Shown here piece by piece: positions 35,698 through 44,317 of a stretch of DNA of 64,000 nt. The position numbers and the translations under genes are program-made. The stretch's first letter is position 1. Every line of letters starts with the position of its first letter. The notes under the pieces are model-generated. The model saw only the letters and a program-made list of their open reading frames with translations. It was not told the origin of the DNA and made no database searches. Source of the DNA: Desulfacinum infernum DSM 9756 (GTDB lineage: Bacteria > Desulfobacterota > Syntrophobacteria > Syntrophobacterales > DSM-9756). Where the stretch lies: NCBI RefSeq assembly GCF_900129305.1, contig NZ_FQVB01000007.1:97994-161993 (forward strand), read 5' to 3'.

Positions 35698-37746
35698 TCA
35701 TTCGCGTTCATTCGTGTTGATTTGCGGTTCTCTTTCAAACGAACCGCCGCGGGGCGCGCCCAGGAGTTCGGCCGGGATCTGCCGGCCCAGCTTGGCGTAC
35801 TCCAGCCTGAGCCCCTCCAGCACGTCCCGCCACTGCACCCGCCGTCCCTGCTCCAGGGCCCGGACGGCCGCCGCCAAGACCGCGTTTCGGATGTGCCCGC
35901 CGCAAAGATCCGCATGGGCGGCCAGAAGATTCACGTCCCCCGGCTGAAGGTCGTGGGCGTCTCCCAGATGGGATTTCCACAAGGCGCGCCTCTCCTCGGG
36001 GCCGGGGGCGGGAAATTCCACCACCAGGTCGATGCGGCGGCTGAAGGAGGCGTCCATACGGGCCCGGCTGTTGCTCGTCAGCAGCACGATCCCCCGGTAG
36101 TGTTCCAGCCGCTGGAGCAGGTAGTTGGTTTGCGCATTGGCGAAGCGGTCGTTGGCGTCCCTCACTTCCGTTCGTTTGCCGAAGAGGGAGTCGGCCTCGT
36201 CGAAGAGAAGAATCACGTCGGCTTCTTCGGCGGCGGCCAGCAGGGCGGACAGGTTCTTTTCCGTCTCCCCCACGTATTTGCTCATGACGGCGGCCAGGTC
36301 CACGCGATAGAGGGCGAAGCCGAGCCGGGTGGCGAGCCAGGACGCCGCCAGGGTCTTGCCCGTTCCCGAAGGGCCCACGAAGAGGGCCCTTACCCCGGTC
36401 CGATAGGAAGCCTCCAGGGTGACTCCCAGATGGTGCGGCAGGTCCTCCCGGTGACGGCATCGGGCTTCCAGCATCTCCAGCGTTTTTCGGGTGGATTCGG
36501 TGAGGATGAGGGCCTTTTCCGGGATTTCTTCCGGTACGGGCTGAGCCAGCGTTTCCAACCCTCCCACCTGAAAGGCGGCCCGCCGCACGTCCTGGGATTG
36601 CACCTGGAAGCGCCCGTTCACCCGTGCCTTCATGCGTGCCAGGGTTCCCAGGCTGCGGATGCGGTCCGTCCCTTGGAGGTGGGAAGCGGCCAGGGATTGG
36701 GCGAGGACGGGATCTTCCACCATCTTCAGCCACAACCGGCGCCTTTCCTCGGGGCCGGGAAGGGGAGTCCGCCACTGGTACACCTCGTTTTCGTCCGATT
36801 GCACGGCGCCGTCGGGGCCCGCCAGGGCCAGGACGGGCCCCGAGTAGCCCGGCGCGGAGGGCAGGGGGACGACAACGCCGGGGGCCGTTTCCAGGACGAA
36901 GACGGGCACCAATCTTTCCAGTGTGCAATAAAGGCCGAATCCTTCGAGCGGGATTGAAGCCGCCCGGGCGAAGACCGGACGTCTGCCCAGAGCCCGGCAG
37001 ACTTGAACGGCCGCCATCTCCGCCTCCCTGGGCGAAGGCGAGCGGATGACGAGATGGCAACGGGAGGTTTCGCTCAAGGCCGAAGCGTGTGCCCGGGCCT
37101 CCCGTGTCAGGGTCTCCGGCACCGTTTCGGGTTCAGCCCGGGAAGCGAACCGGGTTCCGGGCCAGGGCTGAAAGATCCCTCGGAGAGAATAGGTGAGCGG
37201 AGCGGGAATACCCAGTTGTTGGTCGCACAACGGTGCGGATTCGTTGATCCGGCGGAGAAGGCCCGTTCGGGCGGCGGTTCCCGTGGCCAGTAAATACGAC
37301 GGCGATTCCTCCACGGAGCCCGTGAGGAGAGATCCCAGCGTGTCTGCCACGAGACCCACCGAGGGGCGGGCCGATCCTATGTGCGGCTGGAGCAGGGCGA
37401 CCATGGCCGCCATGTGGGAATCTTCTTCCACCGCAAGACACAGAGCGGTCGTCAGGATTTCCAGGGAAGAGAGGGAAAGGATGCCAGCCAGTGCCACGAG
37501 GCGGACGTCCCGGGACGCGGGCTGCAGGAACAGCTCCCGGAGCAGCTCGTGCCAGTGCCGGACCGATCCGATCCTTTGCCGTACCGCGTACAGGGAAGCC
37601 TCTTCGGGCCTTTGTGGCCGGCGTTCCTCGTCCTGGAAATAGAAAAACGCCGCCGGCCAGATGGCCGCCACGGCCAGGGACGGCATCCCGGCCCCTCGGA
37701 CCCCGTGCGGTGCCTGTTCCAGAGACGTGGCTTCCTTCGTCCCCAC
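35698..37746 (-). CDS. AAA+ ATPase of the contractile injection system (Afp15/Pvc15-like)
   Basis: A 682-residue protein. The C-terminal AAA+ module has Walker A GPSGTGKT (458-465), Walker B LLFDEADSLFGKR (about 513-525), a sensor asparagine in LLTSNSRA and the arginine-rich SRRID. The N-terminal ~400 residues are a degenerate ATPase-like and helical region, as in eCIS ATPases that assist particle assembly. The start chosen is GTG 37746 with AAAGGGAG upstream; a TTG at 37812 is the alternative. The last ~15 residues (REPQINTNERE) are encoded by a dispersed repeat. Confidence 0.9.
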   Translation of the reverse strand: MGTKEATSLEQAPHGVRGAGMPSLAVAAIWPAAFFYFQDEERRPQRPEEASLYAVRQRIGSVRHWHELLRELFLQPASRDVRLVALAGILSLSSLEILTTALCLAVEEDSHMAAMVALLQPHIGSARPSVGLVADTLGSLLTGSVEESPSYLLATGTAARTGLLRRINESAPLCDQQLGIPAPLTYSLRGIFQPWPGTRFASRAEPETVPETLTREARAHASALSETSRCHLVIRSPSPREAEMAAVQVCRALGRRPVFARAASIPLEGFGLYCTLERLVPVFVLETAPGVVVPLPSAPGYSGPVLALAGPDGAVQSDENEVYQWRTPLPGPEERRRLWLKMVEDPVLAQSLAASHLQGTDRIRSLGTLARMKARVNGRFQVQSQDVRRAAFQVGGLETLAQPVPEEIPEKALILTESTRKTLEMLEARCRHREDLPHHLGVTLEASYRTGVRALFVGPSGTGKTLAASWLATRLGFALYRVDLAAVMSKYVGETEKNLSALLAAAEEADVILLFDEADSLFGKRTEVRDANDRFANAQTNYLLQRLEHYRGIVLLTSNSRARMDASFSRRIDLVVEFPAPGPEERRALWKSHLGDAHDLQPGDVNLLAAHADLCGGHIRNAVLAAAVRALEQGRRVQWRDVLEGLRLEYAKLGRQIPAELLGAPRGGSFEREPQINTNERE
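35699..35737 (+). repeat. 39-base dispersed repeat, copy 2, forming the 3' end of the ATPase gene
   Basis: It matches the minus strand of 15815-15853 at 34 of 39 positions. Here it supplies the final codons and stop of the AAA+ ATPase reading frame and separates it from the two-helix membrane gene. Confidence 0.8.
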
Positions 37747-37821
37747 CGCTTTTCTCCCTTTATTCCTTCTTGGGTCCGTTCGGGATGAAACGCGAAACTT
37801 CCACAATTCCAAAGCCTTGCT

Positions 37822-40206
37822 TCAGTCGCCGTAATGGAAAGTGATCACGCGGGCGAGCCAAGGGACCCAGCCGGGATTCACGTCGAGTCCCAGCCGCCGG
37901 ATCCGCACGTCGATCCGATACAGCGGAAGAAAGACATCCACGTGGGTGGGGCCCGCGACGATCCTGCCGGGGCGTTGCGCCATCTTTCGGAACGTTAACC
38001 CTTCCCGCCGCCAAAGGAAAAGCGAAGCCGCGAAACGCGCCGCCCTGAAGACCCCTTCCAGGACCCAATCCCGGGATTCTTCGTGATTCAAGTCGGGCAT
38101 CCGGGCTTGGGTGCCGGGTGGACGGACGTCCCTTCCGGGAACCGCCGAGATGCCGAAAAGGAGACGGCCCGTACGGTCCGTCAGCATCCGGAAGCCTTCC
38201 CCCGCCGGCCTCGTGTGAAGTCCGAGCCGCCTCAGCGCGCGGGGCCGTTCCTCCAGAAGGCGCATCCAGGCTGCCGGTGGTTCGAAGATCGGGAAGAACC
38301 CGGTCTCCTGGCGGAGAGCCTCGTCGAGGGGCCCCTTGTCCTGGGGCTCGCCGCAGTTCGGGATTGTCCTTGGAAGCACGCCCCCGGGACGGCCGAAGCT
38401 TTTTTCTGGCGAAAGATCGAGCTGTTCCAGCAAGATGAAGTGGGGGTCGTCTTCCGGGAGCGACAGCAGGCGGGCCATGTATTTCAGGAACCGGATTCCC
38501 GCGGCCTGTCCGGCAAAAAAGGGATGTCGGCAGAAAAGATCCTCCAGGGACAGGGCTCGAAATATGCCCAAAATAAAGAGGAAGCCGGCGAAGGAACTCC
38601 ACCGGGTTTGCTGGAAGAAGGAGAAATCCCGGCCTGCGGCGGGATCGGTTCGGGCATCCTTGCCGATCGGGCCTCGCCCCGGTGCTCTCGGCCCCTCCCG
38701 GCCCTTGAAGTCCTCAAGGGGTGCCTCGGGCGCCTTCCCAGGCTCGAAGCTCGGCGGGACGCCGGCAAGGGAAAGGCCATCTTCTTCTTCCGGCTGCGGC
38801 ACGTTCCTTGGAAATTTCTTGCCGGATTCCTTCGGGTACGATGCCTTCTCCGGTTCGGTCTCACGGACCAAGCGGCACTCGCCGGACGGACGCCTTTTCT
38901 CGACCGGCCCGGCGCCTTTCGGGTCCGTTTCCCCGGATGTCTCCGAAGGAATCGATGGAGGCGGGTTCCGGCGTGCGGATTCGGTGGGCGTTGCGTACCG
39001 CCTTGCGTCCCCATCGAATGCCTCATGGTGCGCCGCGACGGGGGGCGCTGCAGGTCCACCTTCCAGGGATTTCCCTTCAACCTGGGAATCTCCCGCAGGG
39101 GGGAAGAGGGTTGCCCGGGCGGTGGATTCAGGAAGAGGAAGAGACCTCAGACCGCCGTCCGGAGGGGTTCTTTCCACGCCCTGCGCCTTTCCGCCTTCTT
39201 TCCGGGTGGGATCCGTCCGCCTTCCACGGTCTTTCCAAGGCGAGGATTCTTCCCGGCGGACCTTTTCTTCCCGGGATGGCCCGCCTTCTATGGAAAGGGG
39301 GCGGATTTCCCCTTCCCGGCTGTGGGGATCCGGGATGCTCGGCCGGGTCGCTTGTTCGAGGAGGGAGTGCCCGGTCGGATCCTTCGGTTCCTGGACGGTG
39401 TGCTGGGAGCGCTCGGGTTGGGATGCCGGGGCAGGGGGCGGAAAAGCCGGAGTGCTCCAGCGGAGCTCCATTTCCCCGGGACGAAGGATCCAGAGAGCCA
39501 CCGCCGTGAGCCACAAAGTGCGGGGATCATCTTCCCCCCACCGGGCGCTCCAGCGGTCGAGCACGCTCCGCCACTCGGCGTTCAGCCGGTTGAGAAGGCT
39601 CTGAAACGGCCCGGCTCCAAAACCGAGGTAGGGGGAAATTTCGTTTCCCGTTCCAAAGAGGCGGAGCAGCTCCTCTCCGTCTTCCCGATCCAGGGCCTCC
39701 AGGAGCGGATCCAACCGGCCAGCGCCCTGGAGGGTAGCGATCAGGCGGGCCACGGCGGGGCGGGCGGGGTGCAGACGGCCCGCCTTCTTGACAAGGTACC
39801 GAAGGCCGGCCGGGCGGCTGAATCCGTCCCGCCAGCCGGGGACGGCGCTCTTCCAGAACCACTCTGCGGCCCGGCGGCCCTGGACCAGCCTCAAGGCCAG
39901 CAAGGCGGGCGGATCCAAGGCGTCGCGAAACCAGACGGCGGGGGCGGACCCTGCGGCCGGAGACCAGGCCGGCACCGCCTCCCGGGTGAGCCGTTGGATG
40001 GTTTGATCCAGCACCCTGGAGGCGGACACAAAACCCATGGGGTCGGTGCCGATGCGCAAGGCGAGGGATCGCACCACCACCAAGGCACCGGATCCCATGC
40101 CGGGAAAGGACGCGGTGCGGAGCGCGTTTTCCAGGCAGTGGACCACGCGGGCCACGGGCGTGTCCCGAGCCGCGCGGACCCTCAGTTTTCCAATCCGACA
40201 ATCCAT
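37822..40206 (-). CDS. Candidate tape-measure (CIS_TMP-like) protein of the injection system
   Basis: A 794-residue protein. The N-terminus (MDCRIGKLRVRAARDTPVAR, then GALVVVRSLALRIGTD) has the pattern seen at the start of eCIS tape-measure proteins. Residues about 260-520 are proline/serine/charged and low in complexity. The conserved-looking C-terminus (REGLTFRKMAQRPGRIVAGP, THVDVFLPLYRIDVRIRRLG) is globular. It lies directly before the ATPase, as Afp14 lies before Afp15, and no better tape-measure candidate exists in the operon. The disordered middle is unlike the long helices of phage tape measures, so the assignment is tentative. Confidence 0.5.
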   Translation of the reverse strand: MDCRIGKLRVRAARDTPVARVVHCLENALRTASFPGMGSGALVVVRSLALRIGTDPMGFVSASRVLDQTIQRLTREAVPAWSPAAGSAPAVWFRDALDPPALLALRLVQGRRAAEWFWKSAVPGWRDGFSRPAGLRYLVKKAGRLHPARPAVARLIATLQGAGRLDPLLEALDREDGEELLRLFGTGNEISPYLGFGAGPFQSLLNRLNAEWRSVLDRWSARWGEDDPRTLWLTAVALWILRPGEMELRWSTPAFPPPAPASQPERSQHTVQEPKDPTGHSLLEQATRPSIPDPHSREGEIRPLSIEGGPSREEKVRREESSPWKDRGRRTDPTRKEGGKAQGVERTPPDGGLRSLPLPESTARATLFPPAGDSQVEGKSLEGGPAAPPVAAHHEAFDGDARRYATPTESARRNPPPSIPSETSGETDPKGAGPVEKRRPSGECRLVRETEPEKASYPKESGKKFPRNVPQPEEEDGLSLAGVPPSFEPGKAPEAPLEDFKGREGPRAPGRGPIGKDARTDPAAGRDFSFFQQTRWSSFAGFLFILGIFRALSLEDLFCRHPFFAGQAAGIRFLKYMARLLSLPEDDPHFILLEQLDLSPEKSFGRPGGVLPRTIPNCGEPQDKGPLDEALRQETGFFPIFEPPAAWMRLLEERPRALRRLGLHTRPAGEGFRMLTDRTGRLLFGISAVPGRDVRPPGTQARMPDLNHEESRDWVLEGVFRAARFAASLFLWRREGLTFRKMAQRPGRIVAGPTHVDVFLPLYRIDVRIRRLGLDVNPGWVPWLARVITFHYGD

Positions 40207-40591
40207 GATCGTCCTTGCGCCGGATGCCTTTTCCGCCTTCCGGTCTCCCGAGCGCCGCGCTTCTTGAGGCCGTCTTGATCGTTACGCACACTCAATGCCC
40301 AGCTTTCTCTTCATTGGGATGATGAAAAAACTCCTCCGTCTGGGTGTGGCGATCAGTCGTGCGACCAGGAGGAATGTCGCGCTTGGCGGGCGGGGATAAA
40401 CCCCGCCTCTACCCAAGAGGCCCATGCGCTTTTGTAGGGGCGGTCTTTATGCCCGCCCGTCGCGACTGCCTCCCCGCGGCCCAAAGCGTGGGGAATTGTT
40501 CCATCTGGACCGCGGAGATGGAGCCGAAGGATTGCAACACGTTATGGGATCCCTCCCCTTGCCATGGCGTGGCGGACGGAAGAAGTCTCTT
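40207..40591. other. 385-base gap inside the eCIS operon with two palindromic repeats
   Basis: No open frame on either strand looks coding. It contains GCGGGGATAAACCCCGC (40390-40406) and a related hairpin GGGGCGGTCTTTATGCCCGC (about 40437-40458), both of the dispersed GC-rich type. No consensus promoter was found on the minus strand. It divides the operon into the structural genes (upstream) and the tape-measure/ATPase/cargo genes (downstream), so a second transcription unit could start here. Confidence 0.6.
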
Positions 40592-42121
40592 TCACCTTCC
40601 CAGAAAGGTCGCTTTGGCTCCCGCGAGGATGTGGAAGGTGGCCTTTTCCGTTCGGGTGACCCTCACGCGAACCTCGGTCCCGCTCATATCCTCCACCACG
40701 GCCTGCACGGTGCTTCCGGCCGCCTCTTCAATGGAGACCTGCATGCCGATGCGCGCTAAGCCCTTTTCAATCACCAAGTCCAGCCAGTCGCCGGTCCTGC
40801 CCGTGGCCGGTGCGGGGGCGTGACCGGAGACGATCCGTCCCACCGGGGCGTGGCTGGCCAGGAGCAGGGCCACGCGAACCAGATCGTTCATGAAGTCCAC
40901 CGCTTCCGGAATGCCGGGGTCCACCTTGGCGAAGAGCCAGTCGGCCAGGCCTTGCAGATCTTTTCGGAGTTCCATCGACAGCTCGCTCCAGCGGGGAAGA
41001 ACGCTCAACCGTCTCAGGTCCGCCGGCTCGTCGTACCGGCTGATCCGCTGCGCCCATTCCAGGCGCACCGCGGCCGGTACCCGATCCGCCCTGGCATAGA
41101 GGCAGGCGGCCACGTCCTCCATATCCTGCACCTCCTGGGAAGCCTGTCGTGCGGCCTGGAATCGGCCGAGCCCGCCGCTCAGGAGATCCTCCACGGACAG
41201 GATGTTCTGCGCCTCTTCCTTCAAGCCCTTCCAGGAGAGGCGCTGCAGGGCTCCCAAGTCCAGCAGGGCCTTCTTTTCCCACCGGGTTCGAACCGCTTTT
41301 GAATGGGATTCCGAAATGGCTTTGACGGTCTTCTGGAAAGAAACGACGCCGAAGGGTGTCATCTCTTTTCCGTTCGTATCGGCCTCCTGGGTATCGGAAA
41401 CCATGGCCTGGGCCCGGTTCCGGACCACCTTGAAAACGTCCAGGATCCTCTGGGGGCGGTCCAGGTGATTCAGGAGTTTCTGCAGAGACGGGAACCACGC
41501 CAAGGGCAGGGCGCGCAGGTGGGCGAACATGGCCTCCAGCTCTTCGGGTGCCGGATGGTCTTCTTCCAGACAGGCGGGAACAGGGGGCTTCCACAGGCCG
41601 TGCAGGGAAAGCCGAGGCACGGAATTTTGCGTGACGGAACTCCTTCTCGGGCGGGCGTAGACAACGAAAGGCACGTGGTTTTCCAGGATCTCCCGGCGTC
41701 GCCTGTTGACGGCCTCCACCCGGGCCGTTTCCTCTTCCAGCAGGGAGCGGGCCACCACCAGGTCATGGCGCCGCTCCGCCAGCTCGTCGTCCACCACCTT
41801 GAGAGCCTGGGCCCACTGGTCGGCGATGCCTTTGAGTTCTTCGAGGCACTTCAGGCACTTGTCCCTTACGGTGCGGTAGTCCAGTATGCGCGCTTCGATC
41901 CGGCGAAGGATCCCCACCGCGCTCTCCAGCGCCGTGACTCCCGAAGAAAGGTAGGCGGCTTCGTCGAAGACGGACGGATCGGGATCGAAAATCCCGGCCG
42001 TCACCAGGAGGGGAAGCCCCGGATCGTCCAACGGACACTCACGATGGTCCAGCAAAACCTGGAACGCGGGCCCCAGGGCCTGCTGCTCTTCCGAAGAGAG
42101 TCCCTTGAGGCGCACCAGCAC
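40592..42121 (-). CDS. Coiled-coil eCIS-associated protein, in frame with the preceding gene across one TAG
   Basis: A 509-residue protein of unknown function. Residues about 65-150 form a heptad-rich coiled coil with a CLKC pair. The rest is helical, ending in a small beta segment (EVRVRVTRTEKATFHI). The proposed GTG start at 42121 has only a weak GGGAG 11 bases upstream. The frame stays open back to the TAG of the previous gene (42157-42155), and the 11 codons between (EWKRIREQGHY) look like coding sequence. It may be a separate gene or the second half of a ~1240-residue protein interrupted by the amber codon. Confidence 0.6.
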   Translation of the reverse strand: MLVRLKGLSSEEQQALGPAFQVLLDHRECPLDDPGLPLLVTAGIFDPDPSVFDEAAYLSSGVTALESAVGILRRIEARILDYRTVRDKCLKCLEELKGIADQWAQALKVVDDELAERRHDLVVARSLLEEETARVEAVNRRRREILENHVPFVVYARPRRSSVTQNSVPRLSLHGLWKPPVPACLEEDHPAPEELEAMFAHLRALPLAWFPSLQKLLNHLDRPQRILDVFKVVRNRAQAMVSDTQEADTNGKEMTPFGVVSFQKTVKAISESHSKAVRTRWEKKALLDLGALQRLSWKGLKEEAQNILSVEDLLSGGLGRFQAARQASQEVQDMEDVAACLYARADRVPAAVRLEWAQRISRYDEPADLRRLSVLPRWSELSMELRKDLQGLADWLFAKVDPGIPEAVDFMNDLVRVALLLASHAPVGRIVSGHAPAPATGRTGDWLDLVIEKGLARIGMQVSIEEAAGSTVQAVVEDMSGTEVRVRVTRTEKATFHILAGAKATFLGR

Positions 42122-42154
42122 GTAGTGGCCCTGCTCCCGGATGCGCTTCCACTC

Positions 42155-44317
42155 CTAAAGTCGGCTCGCGGCTTCGGGGTGGTTCTTGGTAAACTGACTG
42201 TAATCCGCTCGTGTAAAGACCGCCGTACTTCCGTCGGACAAGGGAACCTTCAGATCTCCCGTTTCGATGGGAATGTCCAGGATGCTTTGCAGGATGCCCG
42301 CTTTGGTGGCCACGGCGTAGTTCTTGGCTTCCGGGGCCAGCGGATCGGCGATGCGTTCGGCCACCGTGGTGCTTCGAAAATCGAGGACCCTTCCCACGAT
42401 CGGGTTTTTGAATTGAATGTCAGCAGCCGTTGCCTCCACCATGCTCGAGGGTTCCACTGCGAGGGGTTGAACTCTCTTGGAGACGGTCCAACTGGTGCCG
42501 GCGGTGGCTTCGGGATTTTCCGCCCGGGCCAGGACCGCCTCCTTCTCCCGCGCCTTGGCCTTTTCGAAGAAGCCTTTCAGCTGGAGCTCCGTGGCGCGGC
42601 TTGTTTCGCCTTTGGCGATGTCGGCCAGCACGGGGCTCGTGGCCAGCCGGGTGGCCTTTTCGTCGCCCAGGAGAATCTGGCGCACGCGGTAGATGTCCGT
42701 TTGGACCTTGAGAAATCCCAGATCCACGGCATCGTCGCTTCGCCGGATCTTGTCGTCCAATTCCGCGACGAAGGTGCTCAGGTCCTTGTATTCGGGGTTG
42801 TCCTGAGCCCCCGTCTTGAGCAGATGGAGCGTTTGTTTTTCCTCCGTGGTCAGGGAGTAGGGCGAAAGGGTCTGGTCCACGAGCCGGACCAAGGCCTCCA
42901 GGGTCTTTTTCTTGTAGATGTCCCGGAGAACCTTGCTCCACAGGACCTTTTCTCCAGGTTGGGCGTCCGGGTCTGGATCCGGATAGGAAGGGATCGTTGT
43001 CAGGTCGACACTTCCCAACACCACAGGGGCCTGGGAACGCAGATCCGTGCGCCGGCTCAGCCACAGGCCGATGTCCTGCAGGAGGGCGTCCACGGTCTCC
43101 TGGAGCGAGGGATCGGCTTCTTCGGTGAGCAGCAACCGGGGATCGTACAGCTCCTGAGCAACGGGGACATAGACCATGAGAGCGTCTGCACTGAAAAGGT
43201 CCACAGGTTTGAGGGATACGGCGGCCTCTACGATCCACTCCACCTGCTCCAATGGGACCGGAGCCGCCTCCAGCCGATAGTTTCCCGGAAAGAAGCCGAC
43301 GCGCCGGTGTTCCAGATCCAGCACCTCCAGGGGCAGCACGCCCACCGGGGGGAGGTATCGGAACTCCGCCGCTGCGTCATCGAGGGGCCGGCCCTCGGCC
43401 AGGATCTCTCGAAGATGCTGGTGGAACTGGTCCATGCGCGCCTGCCAGAGAAAGGGGGTGCCCCGGGCCGGAAAGATCGGGCGCCGGGGTCTGGGCGCTC
43501 CGCCGCTGCGTACCACGGCGAACCGGTCGGCAAACACCACGGCGCCGTTTGAGGCGATCTGGAGAAGCGCCACGGGAAGTCCCACCTCTTCCCAGGGGAA
43601 AACGGGGTCGGCATCGGAAGACGCGGCCTCCTGGAAAAAGATCTGGTAGGCCAGCCGGTTCCTGAAACGGGCTCCGGATGCCGGCATGGAGATGTGCGCC
43701 GAGGGCCAGGGCATCCACACCAGGCGGCAGCCGTCCACACGCTGGTAGTCCACGTGGGCTTCCTCCCGGGGGTCCAATTCGCAAGGGTCCATGTCGTCGG
43801 CTTCGGCCGGCAGGTGCACCACAATGGGCTGCAGGACGAGCACGCCCACCCCCCGGGGTGGCGGGGATTCCTCGTTGTCGTTTCCCCAGGTGGGGATTTG
43901 ATCCACGGTGGCCCTCATGGGGCGGGCCACCGTCGCGTCCTCCCCGCTGGTGCAAAGCCCCCGTCCCGGCGAGATGGTCACGATCCAGCTTCTATGCACC
44001 GGGGGGAGACGCCTTTCCACCTCGTCGCCAATCTCCACCACCGCCCTGTCTTCCCGGACCGGCTCCAAGTCCAGGGCCAGCGGCGCTTCCACACCCACTT
44101 CCAGTCCGAAGACCACGCCCGCCGACCGCTCCATGCCGGCCAGGGCCAGGTGCCGCTCGCGGTGGTCCGATTCCCTGTCCAGGGCCGTTTTGGTGAGAGT
44201 TCTTCCGGCGTAGTGGTGAAGCCGCCGGAAGCCTTCCGTGATCCGGATCGCAGGGGCGGGCTCCATGAGGACGACGCGTTCGTCCTTTTCCCAACGTCGG
44301 GGCGGAAAGATCTTCAT
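42155..44317 (-). CDS. eCIS-associated protein with shared N-terminal domain, third copy
   Basis: A 720-residue protein of unknown function. The segment FRRLHHYAGRTLTKTALDRE followed by SDHRERHLAL, ending in GVVFGLEV, aligns with the N-termini of the two preceding genes (YxxGxxL...D...E pattern), then a beta-rich region (about 60-450) and a helical C-terminal half. The ATG at 44317 overlaps the previous stop by ATGA, so translation is coupled. Such proteins sit in many eCIS loci between the gpI-like baseplate protein and the ATPase. A baseplate decoration or target-binding role is an inference. Confidence 0.6.
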   Translation of the reverse strand: MKIFPPRRWEKDERVVLMEPAPAIRITEGFRRLHHYAGRTLTKTALDRESDHRERHLALAGMERSAGVVFGLEVGVEAPLALDLEPVREDRAVVEIGDEVERRLPPVHRSWIVTISPGRGLCTSGEDATVARPMRATVDQIPTWGNDNEESPPPRGVGVLVLQPIVVHLPAEADDMDPCELDPREEAHVDYQRVDGCRLVWMPWPSAHISMPASGARFRNRLAYQIFFQEAASSDADPVFPWEEVGLPVALLQIASNGAVVFADRFAVVRSGGAPRPRRPIFPARGTPFLWQARMDQFHQHLREILAEGRPLDDAAAEFRYLPPVGVLPLEVLDLEHRRVGFFPGNYRLEAAPVPLEQVEWIVEAAVSLKPVDLFSADALMVYVPVAQELYDPRLLLTEEADPSLQETVDALLQDIGLWLSRRTDLRSQAPVVLGSVDLTTIPSYPDPDPDAQPGEKVLWSKVLRDIYKKKTLEALVRLVDQTLSPYSLTTEEKQTLHLLKTGAQDNPEYKDLSTFVAELDDKIRRSDDAVDLGFLKVQTDIYRVRQILLGDEKATRLATSPVLADIAKGETSRATELQLKGFFEKAKAREKEAVLARAENPEATAGTSWTVSKRVQPLAVEPSSMVEATAADIQFKNPIVGRVLDFRSTTVAERIADPLAPEAKNYAVATKAGILQSILDIPIETGDLKVPLSDGSTAVFTRADYSQFTKNHPEAASRL

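Noticed and set aside
38083..40278. Long plus-strand open frame (731 codons) opposite the tape-measure candidate
   Set aside because: It is the GC-rich shadow of the minus-strand gene: no ribosome site, proline/arginine/glycine-dominated composition, no domain.
42155..42157. Pyrrolysine insertion at the in-frame TAG
   Set aside because: Other genes in the window, such as prfB and the cap gene, end naturally in TAG, and no pylS/pylT evidence is visible here. A split gene or a true stop is simpler.
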